Counted from the first letter of the stretch, positions 50,572-59,554 are shown. The stretch: 61,381 nucleotides of DNA from Fidelibacterota bacterium (GCA_947476895.1 CANJRX010000012.1:1-61381), one strand, 5' to 3'. The notes: a model not told the origin generated them from the sequence alone. A program made the numbers and translations.

Positions 50572-51191
50572 TATTTTACGGTGCCGACCGTGACTCCGGC
50601 GAGCATTTTATGGTCGCCGAGAAGGCCTACCGGAAAGGTGTTGAACGAGAGGCTGATCCGGTTTTGCATTGAAATGGTGGGTTCCACCATGTGCGGCAGG
50701 TTCGACGGAAACAACAGCAAGTCGCCCGTTCCAACCGGAATTGTCCACAGGTTCGAGCTGAACATGTTGAACTCGCGCGCTGGGATCAGCAGGCGCTCGT
50801 AGGCATCTTTCACAAAAAACAGTCGATCTTGATCGCGTTGTGCGCTGACGTAGAAAACCCCGCTGACCAGCGAATTCGGATGCGTGTGTTTCTGGTGGTA
50901 TTGCTGCGGCAATGTAATGTTCACCCACGACTGGGTGATTTTTAAATTTACATCGTTAGCCGGTTTGACGGTCTCATCGAAATACGCATGCAGCGCTGCG
51001 GTGATAAAGGCCTTGATATCGGCCAGCGGAGGTTCTTCCAGAACATACGTGCTCACGGTACTGCGATTGCCGCCGCCGCCGTGTTCAGGCCTCATCTGCA
51101 GGTTCGAAAGAAAATACTTTTCCGCCTCCGTCAGGTCCCGGCCTAACGAAAATGCACCGATAGGCGTCGGAAATGCGCTGAGAATTTGAAT
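50571..51191 (-). CDS. Putative 2OG-Fe(II) oxygenase (TIGR02466/PF13759 type) with non-ATG start
   Basis: About 206 residues. The core reads SWVNITLPQQYHQKHTHPNS with the iron ligands HTH, then GDLLLFPSNLPHMVEPTISM and RISLSFNTF. An ATG lies only at 51095, but homologous sequence continues upstream (ILSAFPTPIGAFSLGRDLTE), back to an in-frame stop. No ATG, GTG or TTG occurs in that stretch. ATT at 51191 has GGAG seven bases before it and fits the family length, so an ATT start is proposed. Alternatively a mutated start. It is followed directly by MOSC. Confidence 0.72.
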   Translation of the reverse strand: MQILSAFPTPIGAFSLGRDLTEAEKYFLSNLQMRPEHGGGGNRSTVSTYVLEEPPLADIKAFITAALHAYFDETVKPANDVNLKITQSWVNITLPQQYHQKHTHPNSLVSGVFYVSAQRDQDRLFFVKDAYERLLIPAREFNMFSSNLWTIPVGTGDLLLFPSNLPHMVEPTISMQNRISLSFNTFPVGLLGDHKMLAGVTVGTVK

Positions 51192-51231
51192 GGAACGGCT
51201 CCAGGTCCTGGCGGTTACCGATACTATACCC

Positions 51232-52503
51232 TTAGGCCGGGTCTTTCCTGTTCAACTCTGCGGTCAGCTGCGTGCGATCCAGCTCGTTCTCCCAACGGCC
51301 GACGATGATAGTGGCCGCGCCATTGCCGATAAGGTTGGTGAGCGACCGCCCCAAACTCATGAAGCGGTCGATGCCGAGCAGCACACCCAACGATCCAATC
51401 GGAATGCCGGGAATGATCGTGAGCGTAGCCGCCAGCGTCACAAAGCCCGCGCCGGTCACGCCTGATGCACCCTTAGACGTAAGCATCGAGATCGCAATGA
51501 TCGTAGCTTCCTGACCAATCGAAAGGTCAGTGCCTGTCGCCTGGGCTAAGAACAGGATCGACAGCGTCATATAAATGTTCGTGCCGTCGAGGTTGAAGCT
51601 GTAACCCGTGGGAATCACCAGACCCACCACCGATTCCGAGACGCCGAGCTTCTTCAGCTTGCGCATCATATTCGGCAGAACGGTTTCCGACGAAGCCGTG
51701 CCGAACACGATGAACAATTCATCGCGAATGTAGGCGATGAATTTCAAAATCGAGAACCCAGCCGCCCTTGCCAACGGGCCGATCACCAAAAGAATGAAGA
51801 TGATTGCTGTGGCGTAGAAACAGAGGATGAGATAGCCGAGGTTGATGAGCGATTTGAGTCCGAAAGCGCCCACGGTATAGGCCATCGCGCCGAACGCGCC
51901 GATAGGCGCGAAATAAACGATAATGCCAACGATTTGGAAGAAGACTTTCGCGACTTTTTCAATGCCATGCGAAATCTGCTGGCCCGCCTCACCCATCTGG
52001 GTCAGCGCGATGCCGGTGAAGATGGACACCAGCAAAACCTGCAGCAACTCACCGCGCGCCAGCGCATCAAAGAAGCTGACGGGGATAATCGCCATAAGGT
52101 GGGCGACAAACCCGGTATCGCCTTTGGCGCGATCCACATATTGCGCAACGGCGCTGGCGTTGTTCGCCATGGCGCTCATATCGAGACCAATGCCAGGTTT
52201 AAATACATGCGCCGCGAATAGGCCAAGGATCAGCGCAAATGTGGACACCACCTCAAAGTAGATCAAGGCTTTGAGACCAATGCGTCCGACCCGCTTCAGG
52301 TCGCTCATGGAGCCAATGCCATGCACGATGGTGCAGAAAATAATCGGCGCGATCATCATCTTGACCAGGGCGATGAAAGCATCCCCCAGCGGCTTCATTT
52401 TGGCGCCAGCGGTGGGATACAGGAATCCCATCACGATGCCGATCGCAATGGCGACTAAAACCTGAACGTATAACCGCTTCCAAACTGGTGGTTTGGCTGC
52501 CAT
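51232..52503 (-). CDS. dctA: Dicarboxylate/amino acid:cation symporter (DctA type)
   Basis: A 423-residue inner-membrane transporter of the glutamate/C4-dicarboxylate family with eight helices. It carries the LVKMMIAPIIFCTIVHGIGS segment, the FGTASSETVLP serine-rich hairpin and SFNLDGTNIYMTLS substrate/Na-binding motif, and the second hairpin SKGASGVTGAGFVTLA. This imports succinate, fumarate, malate or aspartate with protons or sodium. ATG start. No DctB/D sensor pair is adjacent. It lies 40 bases upstream of the 2OG-oxygenase, possibly the same transcript. Confidence 0.93.
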   Translation of the reverse strand: MAAKPPVWKRLYVQVLVAIAIGIVMGFLYPTAGAKMKPLGDAFIALVKMMIAPIIFCTIVHGIGSMSDLKRVGRIGLKALIYFEVVSTFALILGLFAAHVFKPGIGLDMSAMANNASAVAQYVDRAKGDTGFVAHLMAIIPVSFFDALARGELLQVLLVSIFTGIALTQMGEAGQQISHGIEKVAKVFFQIVGIIVYFAPIGAFGAMAYTVGAFGLKSLINLGYLILCFYATAIIFILLVIGPLARAAGFSILKFIAYIRDELFIVFGTASSETVLPNMMRKLKKLGVSESVVGLVIPTGYSFNLDGTNIYMTLSILFLAQATGTDLSIGQEATIIAISMLTSKGASGVTGAGFVTLAATLTIIPGIPIGSLGVLLGIDRFMSLGRSLTNLIGNGAATIIVGRWENELDRTQLTAELNRKDPA

Positions 52504-52663
52504 GAAGCCTCGCTATCTAGATGTAATTGGATTTACGCGAAATCCCCCCGAATTCCGGCCGTATCATCACGGCAAAAGCACTCCGATGCTACCTATATTC
52601 GCAGGTCTTGGAGGTTGTGCCGCTATTTTTGCGCTGCACCCACGGCTGTACAGACGGTGGTAG

Positions 52664-53218
52664 CTAGCTATTGGCGAGGAAGCGGAAGGAGCTGAAAAAG
52701 CGCTCGGCTTCGATTACGGGGAACGACCCCGTCGGCGCGGTCACCATCAACTGATACATCGTGCGGTCGCGGAAAATCAGGACCGCCTGCGTACGCGTGC
52801 CGTCCTGGTCAACGTCGTGCCGGAACGCGGTGCCACCGTCCGGCCGCTCAGTCCCGTCCGTGCCCATCAGGCCGAGGCCTTTGGCAGCTTCATTGAAAGG
52901 ACGGACGTCGCCATCAGGCCTGCGCACGACTGTTACACTAAAATCCACACCCAGGTCGTAGGCAATATAGACCTGTGCCGGTACGTCCTGGCCGTTAAGG
53001 CTCATGGACTGCTGGTTGACGACGAATACACCGGGCGTCGCCACGGCGAAGTGCTGCTGCTCTATCGTATGAGTGCGCCATTCCGGGGCCTTATACGTGG
53101 GGCCCCCAAGGTCGTAGCCAAGCATGAAGGCGATAAATCCGCCGCCGATAACAAGAACCGGCACGATAGCGAACCACCGCGCAATCGAAGAAGGTTCTGC
53201 CGGGTCGACCTCGTCCAC
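52664..53218 (-). CDS. Single-pass membrane protein of unknown function
   Basis: A 184-residue protein with one TM helix (ARWFAIVPVLVIGGGFIAFM) and a larger periplasmic domain. The domain has no recognised family; a pattern of beta strands (QQHFAVATPGVFVV, FSVTVVRRPDG, AVLIFRDRTMYQLMVTAPTG) suggests a small sandwich. GTG start. It follows the FliN-like gene by 32 bases on the same strand, so it may be co-transcribed with it and could be a motility-linked or envelope protein. Confidence 0.65.
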   Translation of the reverse strand: MDEVDPAEPSSIARWFAIVPVLVIGGGFIAFMLGYDLGGPTYKAPEWRTHTIEQQHFAVATPGVFVVNQQSMSLNGQDVPAQVYIAYDLGVDFSVTVVRRPDGDVRPFNEAAKGLGLMGTDGTERPDGGTAFRHDVDQDGTRTQAVLIFRDRTMYQLMVTAPTGSFPVIEAERFFSSFRFLANS

Positions 53219-53250
53219 GTGTCAAATTCCTAAAGAAATGCCCGGAGTGT

Positions 53251-53466
53251 TTACGACTTATTGGCTTTGATAATTTCGGTCATGGTGATGCCGAGTTTGT
53301 CGTCGACCACCACAACTTCGCCGCGCGCCACGAGGCGGTCGTTGAGGTACACGTCCACTGGCTCACCGACTTTGCGTTCCAGCTCGATCACAGCGCCGCG
53401 GCCCAGCTTCAGGACCGTGTCGACCGACATGGTGGTTCTGCCAAGCACCAAACGCCACCGCTTCAA
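53251..53466 (-). CDS. fliN: Short FliN-like flagellar motor switch (SpoA domain) protein
   Basis: A 71-residue product consisting almost only of a SpoA domain: LVLGRTTMSVDTVLKLGRGA, then VIELERKVGEPVDVYLNDRL and VVVVDDKLGITMTEIIK. Flagellar FliN forms the C-ring base with FliM. Many FliN proteins carry 20-40 more N-terminal residues. Here the frame opens right behind the stop of the upstream dienelactone hydrolase, and TTG 53466 is the only convenient start before the domain. It is either a naturally short form or an N-terminal remnant. No other switch gene is in the window. Confidence 0.75.
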   Translation of the reverse strand: MKRWRLVLGRTTMSVDTVLKLGRGAVIELERKVGEPVDVYLNDRLVARGEVVVVDDKLGITMTEIIKANKS

Positions 53467-53496
53467 TATCTCAACGCAAGACGCTTTTAGGTACGC

Positions 53497-54420
53497 TTAC
53501 GCCGTTTCGCGGGTGTACTGGTTGAACCACTGAATGGTGCGGGTCCAGGCCTGCTCAGCCGCAGCTTTGTTGTAGCGCTCGGGCGTCGCATCATTGAAAA
53601 AGCCGTGAACGGAATTCGGATAGAGGTGGCCCTCGTACCGGACTTTGTTCTTCTTCAGTTCGGCTTCCTGTGCGGGGTAAGCACCCGACAAAGCCTTATC
53701 GAGCGCGCCATGATGAATAAGGATGGCGGCTTTGATTTTCGGAACGTCTTCCGGCTTGGTCGCACCGCCGTAGAACGGCGCCGCTGCGGCCAGTTCCGGT
53801 CCGAGCATACCGGCCAAGGTATTGGACAATCCGCCGCCGAAGCAAAAGCCCGTGGAGGCAATCTTGCCGTTACAGTCGGGGCGTGCCGCCAGCCAACGTG
53901 CCGCAGCAACGAAATCATTGGTGCGCTTGGTGGCGTCAATCTTGCCAAAAAGCTCGCCGCCCTTGAAGTCATCGCCGGGATAGCCGCCGACAGACGACAG
54001 CGCGTCCGGTGCGAAAGCCATGAAGTTTTCCAGGGCGAAGCGACGTGCAACGTCTTCCGTATGCGGGTTCAAACCGCGGTTTTCGTGAATGACGATAACG
54101 CCCGGCAGTTTGGTTGCGGTCGCAGTGCGTGTATCGGCGCTGAAGGGCCGCACGAGGTAGCCGCGGATATAGCCGTTGCCGTCCGGTGAAGGTACGGTTT
54201 CGTAGCTCGCCTTGATGCGTTCGTCGGTCTTGCTGACTTGCTGCCCAAGAGCGTAGTTCGGCATCAATGCTGCGACCATCGCCGAGACGGTGAGACCGCC
54301 AATGGCAAAACGCTGCAAACCTTCGAGAAAAGCGCGACGATCGATTTCGCCGTGAATGAACTGCGAGTACAGATCTACGGCTTCGGTAGGCATTTTTTTA
54401 GTCTGGCTGATGTGGTTCAT
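53497..54420 (-). CDS. Exported dienelactone hydrolase family protein
   Basis: A 307-residue alpha/beta hydrolase. The twin-arginine-like signal DRRAFLEGLQRFAIGGLTVS near residue 27 suggests Tat export. The catalytic cysteine is in STGFCFGGG, with a later Asp and His (NSVHGFFND), completing the Cys-Asp-His triad of the DLH family. HENRGLNPHTEDVARR is the family oxyanion/helix region. Substrates of relatives are lactones from chlorocatechol breakdown, but this exported form may act on other esters. It lies upstream of the FliN-like gene by 30 bases. Confidence 0.87.
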   Translation of the reverse strand: MNHISQTKKMPTEAVDLYSQFIHGEIDRRAFLEGLQRFAIGGLTVSAMVAALMPNYALGQQVSKTDERIKASYETVPSPDGNGYIRGYLVRPFSADTRTATATKLPGVIVIHENRGLNPHTEDVARRFALENFMAFAPDALSSVGGYPGDDFKGGELFGKIDATKRTNDFVAAARWLAARPDCNGKIASTGFCFGGGLSNTLAGMLGPELAAAAPFYGGATKPEDVPKIKAAILIHHGALDKALSGAYPAQEAELKKNKVRYEGHLYPNSVHGFFNDATPERYNKAAAEQAWTRTIQWFNQYTRETA

Positions 54421-54491
54421 GGTTGAATTCCTCCCTGACGTGCAGAGCGTAGCACCGCTCGCGCGCCTTCGGAAGAGCCCCGGCTGCGGGC

Positions 54492-54902
54492 CTAGGGTTC
54501 CAGCTTATGCCAATGATCTGCCGTGTCTTTTGCGGTCGGGGACGGCGCATTTTCCGCGTAACCGAACGTATAGAGCGGCCTGCCGTTATAGGCCCACTGC
54601 TGCGTACCGTCGGGACGATTAACCAGCTTCCAGGTGGTGCCGATATCGGCCGGGTTACGCGCGCTGGGATAGACTGGCACCCAAATCTCGGCGCATTTAT
54701 CCAGGCAGGTAGACGTGTTCGACCGGTCGCGGTCGTAGGTATAGAACGCAGCCCCGTAGCTGTTTTGAAACGCAAAGCCCTTGCCGGACTCAAGCTTAAC
54801 GATGCTGATGTCCACCGGCACCGGCGCATTGGCGTCAAAGGCCGCAGCCCAGACACCGCCGTTGATCAGCATAGCCACACTTAAGATCGAAATTGTCCGC
54901 AT
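54492..54902 (-). CDS. Secreted PF03640-type protein (paralogue 2)
   Basis: A 136-residue exported protein with signal peptide MRTISILSVAMLINGGVWAA. The domain shows GAAFYTYDRDRSNTSTCLDK with C-x3-C, then AEIWVPVY and TQQWAYNGRPLYTFGYAENA. The domain plan equals that of the gene at 22892. GGGA nine bases upstream of ATG 54902. A strong terminator lies between it and the NHL gene upstream, so it has its own promoter in a short gap. Function unknown. Confidence 0.8.
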   Translation of the reverse strand: MRTISILSVAMLINGGVWAAAFDANAPVPVDISIVKLESGKGFAFQNSYGAAFYTYDRDRSNTSTCLDKCAEIWVPVYPSARNPADIGTTWKLVNRPDGTQQWAYNGRPLYTFGYAENAPSPTAKDTADHWHKLEP

Positions 54903-54922
54903 AGCTATATGTCCCAAAAAGA

Positions 54923-54952
54923 ACCGCCCGCGTCAATTAAGACGCGGGCGGT
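54923..54952 (-). terminator. Rho-independent terminator of the NHL propeller gene
   Basis: A perfect 12-pair stem, ACCGCCCGCGTC/GACGCGGGCGGT, around AATTAA, followed on the reverse strand by TCTTTTTG. It stands immediately upstream of the PF03640 paralogue 2 start. Confidence 0.92.
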
Positions 54953-54982
54953 GATTATCTAATCACTCATGTCGCTCGTTGA

Positions 54983-56098
54983 CTACGGCACCGGTTTAAA
55001 CTTCTGAATGCGGCGGCCGGTCGACACTTCGCCTACATAGACATTGCCTTTGGAGTCCATGGGAGAGAAGTGCGCGTGCACCATTGCACCAGCCTGGTGG
55101 CCAGGGCGGCCGAAGCTGGAGACAACCTGCATGGTCGAACGGTCTAAGAACAGAACCTGCTCGGCGGCTTCGTGAATGTTGAGCAGGTACTTCTGCGCCG
55201 GATCAGTCGAGAACGTGATGTACACCGAAGCACCCCACGAGCCGACCTTCGCGTTTTTGAACTGGTCGGTGGCCGGGTACGGGGTTCTCGGCGTGAACGG
55301 AATATCTACGTACCGCTTGAAGTTGCCCTTCTTATCGAAGATCTGGAAGCGCTGGCCCTGACGGTCGCAGACATAGACGTTGCCGTCTTTGTCCATGGCA
55401 ATGCAGTGCAGCACCGGCTGCCAATCGGCAGGGTCGGTTTCCTTCTTTTTCAGTTCCCACTGGCGCAGGAACTTGCCGTCCTTATTCAACACGACAACGC
55501 GGTAGTTGGCGCGCGGCGCTTCGCCGTCAGCCAAATAGACGTCGCCGTTGGTCGGATCGATGGCAATGCCCGCGGGACGGAAGAACTGGGTCTGGCTGGC
55601 GTTCAAAGGTTTGCCCTTGGCAGTACCGTCGCTGGAATCGACGATGCCCTTCTTGCCGATTTGCAGCAGAAGTTTGCCGTCATGCGACCACTTTTGCAGA
55701 ACGCCGTCGCCGACCGACACCAGCCACATGTTGTCGTCTTTGTCGAAGGTGCAGCCGTGGAAGAACAAGTTGGGCAGAATATCGAGGTGGTTGTTCCACG
55801 AATTGACCAGGGTGCCTTCGGGATCGAACTCAAGCACCGGCGGCGCTTGCACGCCAGAATCCAACTCGTTGTTGTCTTCGATGTCACGGCGATTGAGGAC
55901 GAAAACGTGATCCTTGCTATCGATGCACACGCCGCCGACCTGGCCGAGCACCCAATACTGCGGCAGGGCTTTGGGCCAATTGGCAACGACTTCATACTTC
56001 GGCGGGGCGTCCGCGGCCTTCACAGGCGCGGCAAAGGGCCCGAGCGCGATACACAGCGCCGCGCACGCGGTTAGCAGAAAATTGTCTCGCTTTATCAT
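54983..56098 (-). CDS. Exported NHL-repeat beta-propeller protein
   Basis: A 371-residue protein with a signal peptide (to VKA-ADA). It contains about six NHL-type blades: VGGVCIDSKDHVFVLNRRDI, GCTFDKDDNMWLVSVGDGVL, PAGIAIDPTNGDVYLADGEA, CIAMDKDGNVYVCDRQGQRF and a closing blade with GNVYVGEV. Each blade shows the D..GNVYV core. Relatives include peptidylglycine amidating lyase-like and gluconolactonase-like folds, but no catalytic signature is firm. It may bind a ligand or envelope polymer. ATG with GGGGAGG seven bases upstream. Confidence 0.85.
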   Translation of the reverse strand: MIKRDNFLLTACAALCIALGPFAAPVKAADAPPKYEVVANWPKALPQYWVLGQVGGVCIDSKDHVFVLNRRDIEDNNELDSGVQAPPVLEFDPEGTLVNSWNNHLDILPNLFFHGCTFDKDDNMWLVSVGDGVLQKWSHDGKLLLQIGKKGIVDSSDGTAKGKPLNASQTQFFRPAGIAIDPTNGDVYLADGEAPRANYRVVVLNKDGKFLRQWELKKKETDPADWQPVLHCIAMDKDGNVYVCDRQGQRFQIFDKKGNFKRYVDIPFTPRTPYPATDQFKNAKVGSWGASVYITFSTDPAQKYLLNIHEAAEQVLFLDRSTMQVVSSFGRPGHQAGAMVHAHFSPMDSKGNVYVGEVSTGRRIQKFKPVP

Positions 56099-56324
56099 CG
56101 GTTATCCTCCCCTGGCGACCACACGAATACTGGGTCGGCCCATATATTATATAGGGCTATTGGACTTTGCATGGACAAACTATCCGCCGTACATTTCGGG
56201 GGTAAGTTCTGAAAGGTTGGTGACAGGCTGGTAGGGAAACCGCGCGGCGGCGGCATCTCTTACGTAAGGCGCAGCGCAAGATCGTCTCTTCGCAGTGCAA
56301 ATTGGGGGGTTCGTTTCGGCCATT

Positions 56325-57191
56325 ATGAAGATTGTACGTTGGATACTGGCCGCGGCCTAGGTTGTCAGTTTTTGGGTATCGCCGACTTTCCCGGCGGCAG
56401 CGCAAACCCTGCATCCTTCTGAACAGCAAATCGTCGACACCCTTGGGTCGGACGATACAGACCACAGTTCGGGCAGCACATTGCGCCTGGGGGTGGGTTC
56501 CGTCACCAGTTCACGCCTTGGACATGGTGGGCATTCAAAAATCTACGCCCTTCCCATCATATTTTATGGCTACCGGGACATTGTTGATCTGGACGAAGCG
56601 GAGCTTCGCATCAACCTGCTGTCGGACGGACTGTTTGAGGGCAGCGGATTGTCTTCATCCGGCTTTAGCGCCGGCCCCAATGTGAAAGTCGATTTTGGAC
56701 GGCGCGCCTTCGGCAGCGGCGTGCGCGGACCCGGCAATGTCGGAACCAGTGTCGAGGTTGGCGGCTTTGCCAGCTACCGCTACGGTCCGGCGCGCCTGCG
56801 CTTGCGTGCACGGCATGACGTTGCGAATGGGCATGGCGGCACCGTAGCGGAACTGGATTTGCGTAGTGGGCTATACCGCAACGGCGGCCTGGGTATCGCC
56901 GCGCAAGTGGGCGTCAGTTGGGCGGATAAGCGCTACATGCAATCGCTGTTCGGCGTGACGCCAGCGCAAAGTACACCGACACTGGCCCCCTATTCTCCCG
57001 GCGCCGACATTAAGGCGCTGCGCGGCAGCCTTTCTGGCGAATACAAATTTTCCGGAGGATGGTCCGCCGCCGCCAGTGTTCAGTTCGTCCGCCGCGTGGG
57101 CGATGCATCGCGCAGCCCGGTTGTAACTGCCCGCGGCTCAGCCAATCGCCTCAACACCGGTATGTTTTTGCTCTACACGTTTGGACAATAG
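56325..57191 (+). pseudogene. MipA/OmpV-family outer membrane protein with an amber codon in the signal peptide
   Basis: From ATG 56325 the frame reads MKIVRWILAAA, then TAG at 56358-56360, then VVSFWVSPTFPAAAQ, which together form a signal peptide. The same frame continues without a stop for 276 codons through LRLGVGSVTSSRLGHGGHSK, IYALPIIFYG and a barrel ending in Phe-Gly-Gln (LLYTFGQ), the MipA/OmpV pattern. TAG therefore cuts the gene at codon 12. Restart at TTG 56481 would lack a signal peptide. It may be a nonsense mutation, a sequencing error or amber suppression. MipA binds peptidoglycan enzymes in E. coli. Confidence 0.82.
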
Positions 57192-57232
57192 AGCGCGATA
57201 CTCACTCCCGCATTTAAATCGGGAGGCGGATT

Positions 57233-57745
57233 ATGCGCCCACTCTTGGCAATATTGATTGCGATAGGTTTTGCTGGCGCAGCCGCGGCGGCCGATATGGC
57301 CGTGAAGAGTATGCCTTATCCCAGCGCTGTGGCGCTCTCGGAACCCAATCCTGGTAAGTGGATATACAAGTCCTTCCCCGGACTTCTCGCGCTTTACATT
57401 TTTGACGGCGAGCCAGCAGGTCAATCCACCTGCGACAGTGTCTGCAGCGCCGTGTGGCCAATCATTCGAGCGGAAGCGAACGACAAACCCATGGGATTAT
57501 GGACAATCGTCAAACGCGACGACGGCCGGTTTCAATGGGCATTCAGGAATAAGCCGGTCTACACCTACTTTGAGGACCAACCGAACGAAGCGCGCGGCGG
57601 CGGTAAGGACAAGGATTGGTATCTGGATGAAGGCGCAGCGGAATATTTGAGAAAGGCCGGTGTGCAGCTGCCGTCTCTTCCCGCAAACGCCATCCGCAAA
57701 AAGAGCGAAGGAAAAGGCTCTGCAGCGGTGTTGCTGATACCGTGA
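57233..57745 (+). CDS. Secreted PF03640-type protein (paralogue 3)
   Basis: A 170-residue exported protein with signal peptide MRPLLAILIAIGFAGAAAAA. The domain shows LLALYIFDGEPAGQSTCDSV with C-x3-C, a following Trp (SAVWPIIRAEA) and FQWAFRNKPVYTYFEDQ. It is longer than the other two paralogues, with a basic tail (NAIRKKSEGKGSAAV). GGGAGG before the ATG. It lies 41 bases behind the MipA-like gene on the same strand and so may be an operon partner of it. Confidence 0.8.
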   Translation: MRPLLAILIAIGFAGAAAAADMAVKSMPYPSAVALSEPNPGKWIYKSFPGLLALYIFDGEPAGQSTCDSVCSAVWPIIRAEANDKPMGLWTIVKRDDGRFQWAFRNKPVYTYFEDQPNEARGGGKDKDWYLDEGAAEYLRKAGVQLPSLPANAIRKKSEGKGSAAVLLIP

Positions 57746-57759
57746 CCGGCGTTGCCTTC

Positions 57760-58128
57760 TCACTCTAAATCAGCCGCTTCTTCAATCGGCCGGATTTCGA
57801 TCTCGCTGGGGACGGGCATAGGATTAGGGCAACGCTTTACCCAAGCCACCGCCTCGTCCATATCTTTGACTTCCCACAGCCAAAAACCGGCGACAAGTTC
57901 ACGAGGGTGAGCAAAGGGTCCGTTGACGACGGTCCGGCTGGAAGCATCGAACACGACGCGCTTCCCGTCTGACGACGGTTTGAGGCCTTCGGCCATGCGC
58001 AGGATACCAGCCTTGCGCAGCTCGTCATTAAATCTTTCCATCTCTTCCATGGCCTTCACAGCTTCGGGCGTACGGACAAAGCCCTTTTCGCTGCCTTCGG
58101 TCGCCTTTACGAAAACCATAACTCGCAT
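57760..58128 (-). CDS. YciI-like family protein (DGPF type)
   Basis: A 122-residue dimeric ferredoxin-like fold of the YCII/DGPF group. It starts MRVMVFVKATEGSEKGF and has EELRKAGILRMAEGLKPSSD, a VVNGPFAHPRELVAGFWLWE stretch and DEAVAWVKRCP, the usual set. The family includes proteins encoded near ECF sigma factors, but none is adjacent. Enzyme role unknown. GGAG six bases upstream of ATG. It is convergent with paralogue 3 of PF03640. Confidence 0.87.
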   Translation of the reverse strand: MRVMVFVKATEGSEKGFVRTPEAVKAMEEMERFNDELRKAGILRMAEGLKPSSDGKRVVFDASSRTVVNGPFAHPRELVAGFWLWEVKDMDEAVAWVKRCPNPMPVPSEIEIRPIEEAADLE

Positions 58129-58227
58129 CCCCGTCTCCCTTGTAAAGCTGGAATGAGCCTTACATAAAAACGGCGAACACGGTTTTCGGTTCCTGGGCTC
58201 TAAAGAAGTTCTTACAGCCGCTAAGCG

Positions 58228-59451
58228 CTAGTAAAACGCCTGCAGACCGGTCTGGGCACGGCCCAATATAAGTGTGTGAACATCATGCGTGCCTTCGTAT
58301 GTATTCACGGTCTCAAGGTTCGTGAGATGACGCATCACATGGAATTCGTCCGAAATGCCGTTGCCGCCATGCATGTCGCGGGCGGCGCGTGCGATATCAA
58401 GCGCTTTGCCGCAATTATTGCGCTTCATGAGGCTCACCATTTCAGGGGCCGCTCGTCCCTCGTCCATCAAACGCCCTAAGCGCAAGCTGCCTTGCAAGCC
58501 GAGTGCAATGTCGTTTTGCATTTCGACAAGCTTTTTCTGAAACAGCTGGGTCTGCGCGAGAGGCCGCTGGAACTGTTTTCGGTCCAAGCCATACTGGCGC
58601 GCGGCAAACCAACAGAATTCCGCGGCACCCAATGCACCCCACGAGATGCCGTAGCGTGCGCGATTCAAACAGCCAAACGGACCTTTAAGACCTTCAACGT
58701 TCGGCAGCAGCGCATCTTCCGACACCACGACATTGTCCAAAACGATCTCGCCGGTAATTGATGTACGCAGCGAAAGCTTGCCTTGGATTTTGGGCGTGCT
58801 CAGCCCCTGCAGTCCTTTTTCGAGGACGAAGCCCTTAATCTTGCCGCCATGTGCTTCGGACTTTGCCCATATCACCATAACGTCGGCGATCGGGCTGTTG
58901 GATATCCAGGTCTTCGAACCCGTGAGGCTGTAACCACCGGCGACTTTAGCCGCGCGGGTTTTCATGCTTCCGGGATCGGAGCCTGAATCGGGCTCGGTCA
59001 AACCGAAGCATCCGATAAGCTCGCCGGCGGCAAGTCCTGGAAGGTATTTGCGCCGCTGCTCCTCGGAGCCGTAAGCAAAAATGGGATACATGACGAGTGA
59101 CGACTGCACGCTCATCATCGAGCGGTACCCGCTGTCCACACGTTCGATCTCACGCGTCACCAGTCCATAAGACACATAACCGGCATCCGCACCGCCGTAT
59201 GTCTCCGGCACGGTCATGCCGAGCAGGCCCAGCTTCCCCATCGCCCGGAAAATTCCAGGATCAGTGCGCTCAATCCGGTAATCTTCGATCACCCGCGGCG
59301 CAAGTTCGCTTTGGGCAAAGGCCTTGGCCGAATCACGAATAAGCCGTTCGTCCTCTGTCAGCTGATCTTCGAGCAGCAGCGGGTCCGACCATTCGAAAGC
59401 TGATAATTCCGGCTTGTCTTTCTGTTTCAAGATCGCGCGTTCCTTAACCAT
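58228..59451 (-). CDS. gcdH: Glutaryl-CoA dehydrogenase
   Basis: A 407-residue acyl-CoA dehydrogenase. Typical GCDH features are the N-terminal [55 protein letters not shown] and a catalytic Glu in [20 protein letters not shown]. It oxidises and decarboxylates glutaryl-CoA to crotonyl-CoA in lysine and tryptophan breakdown, passing electrons to ETF. ATG 59451 has AGG seven bases upstream; earlier in-frame starts add no homology. The gene is monocistronic, and the LysE-type exporter is the only other lysine-related candidate in the window. Confidence 0.92.
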   Translation of the reverse strand: MVKERAILKQKDKPELSAFEWSDPLLLEDQLTEDERLIRDSAKAFAQSELAPRVIEDYRIERTDPGIFRAMGKLGLLGMTVPETYGGADAGYVSYGLVTREIERVDSGYRSMMSVQSSLVMYPIFAYGSEEQRRKYLPGLAAGELIGCFGLTEPDSGSDPGSMKTRAAKVAGGYSLTGSKTWISNSPIADVMVIWAKSEAHGGKIKGFVLEKGLQGLSTPKIQGKLSLRTSITGEIVLDNVVVSEDALLPNVEGLKGPFGCLNRARYGISWGALGAAEFCWFAARQYGLDRKQFQRPLAQTQLFQKKLVEMQNDIALGLQGSLRLGRLMDEGRAAPEMVSLMKRNNCGKALDIARAARDMHGGNGISDEFHVMRHLTNLETVNTYEGTHDVHTLILGRAQTGLQAFY

Positions 59452-59522
59452 GACCATACCTGGGCACACCGTTCTCAAGGCATGCGTATGTTAAATCATT
59501 CCGAAATATATTGAAGAAAAAG

Positions 59523-59554
59523 GCTGGTCGCCGATGGGAGTCTCGGCGACCAGC
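59523..59554 (-). terminator. Rho-independent terminator after the truncated dehydrogenase
   Basis: GCTGGTCGCCGA pairs with TCGGCGACCAGC, a perfect 12-pair stem, then on the reverse strand CCTTTTTCTT. It marks the 3' end of the dehydrogenase gene fragment. Confidence 0.9.

Noticed and set aside
56325-56490. Selenocysteine-like or recoded stop in the MipA gene
   Set aside because: The codon is TAG, not TGA, and the position is in a signal peptide where no special residue is needed. Mutation or sequencing error is simpler.
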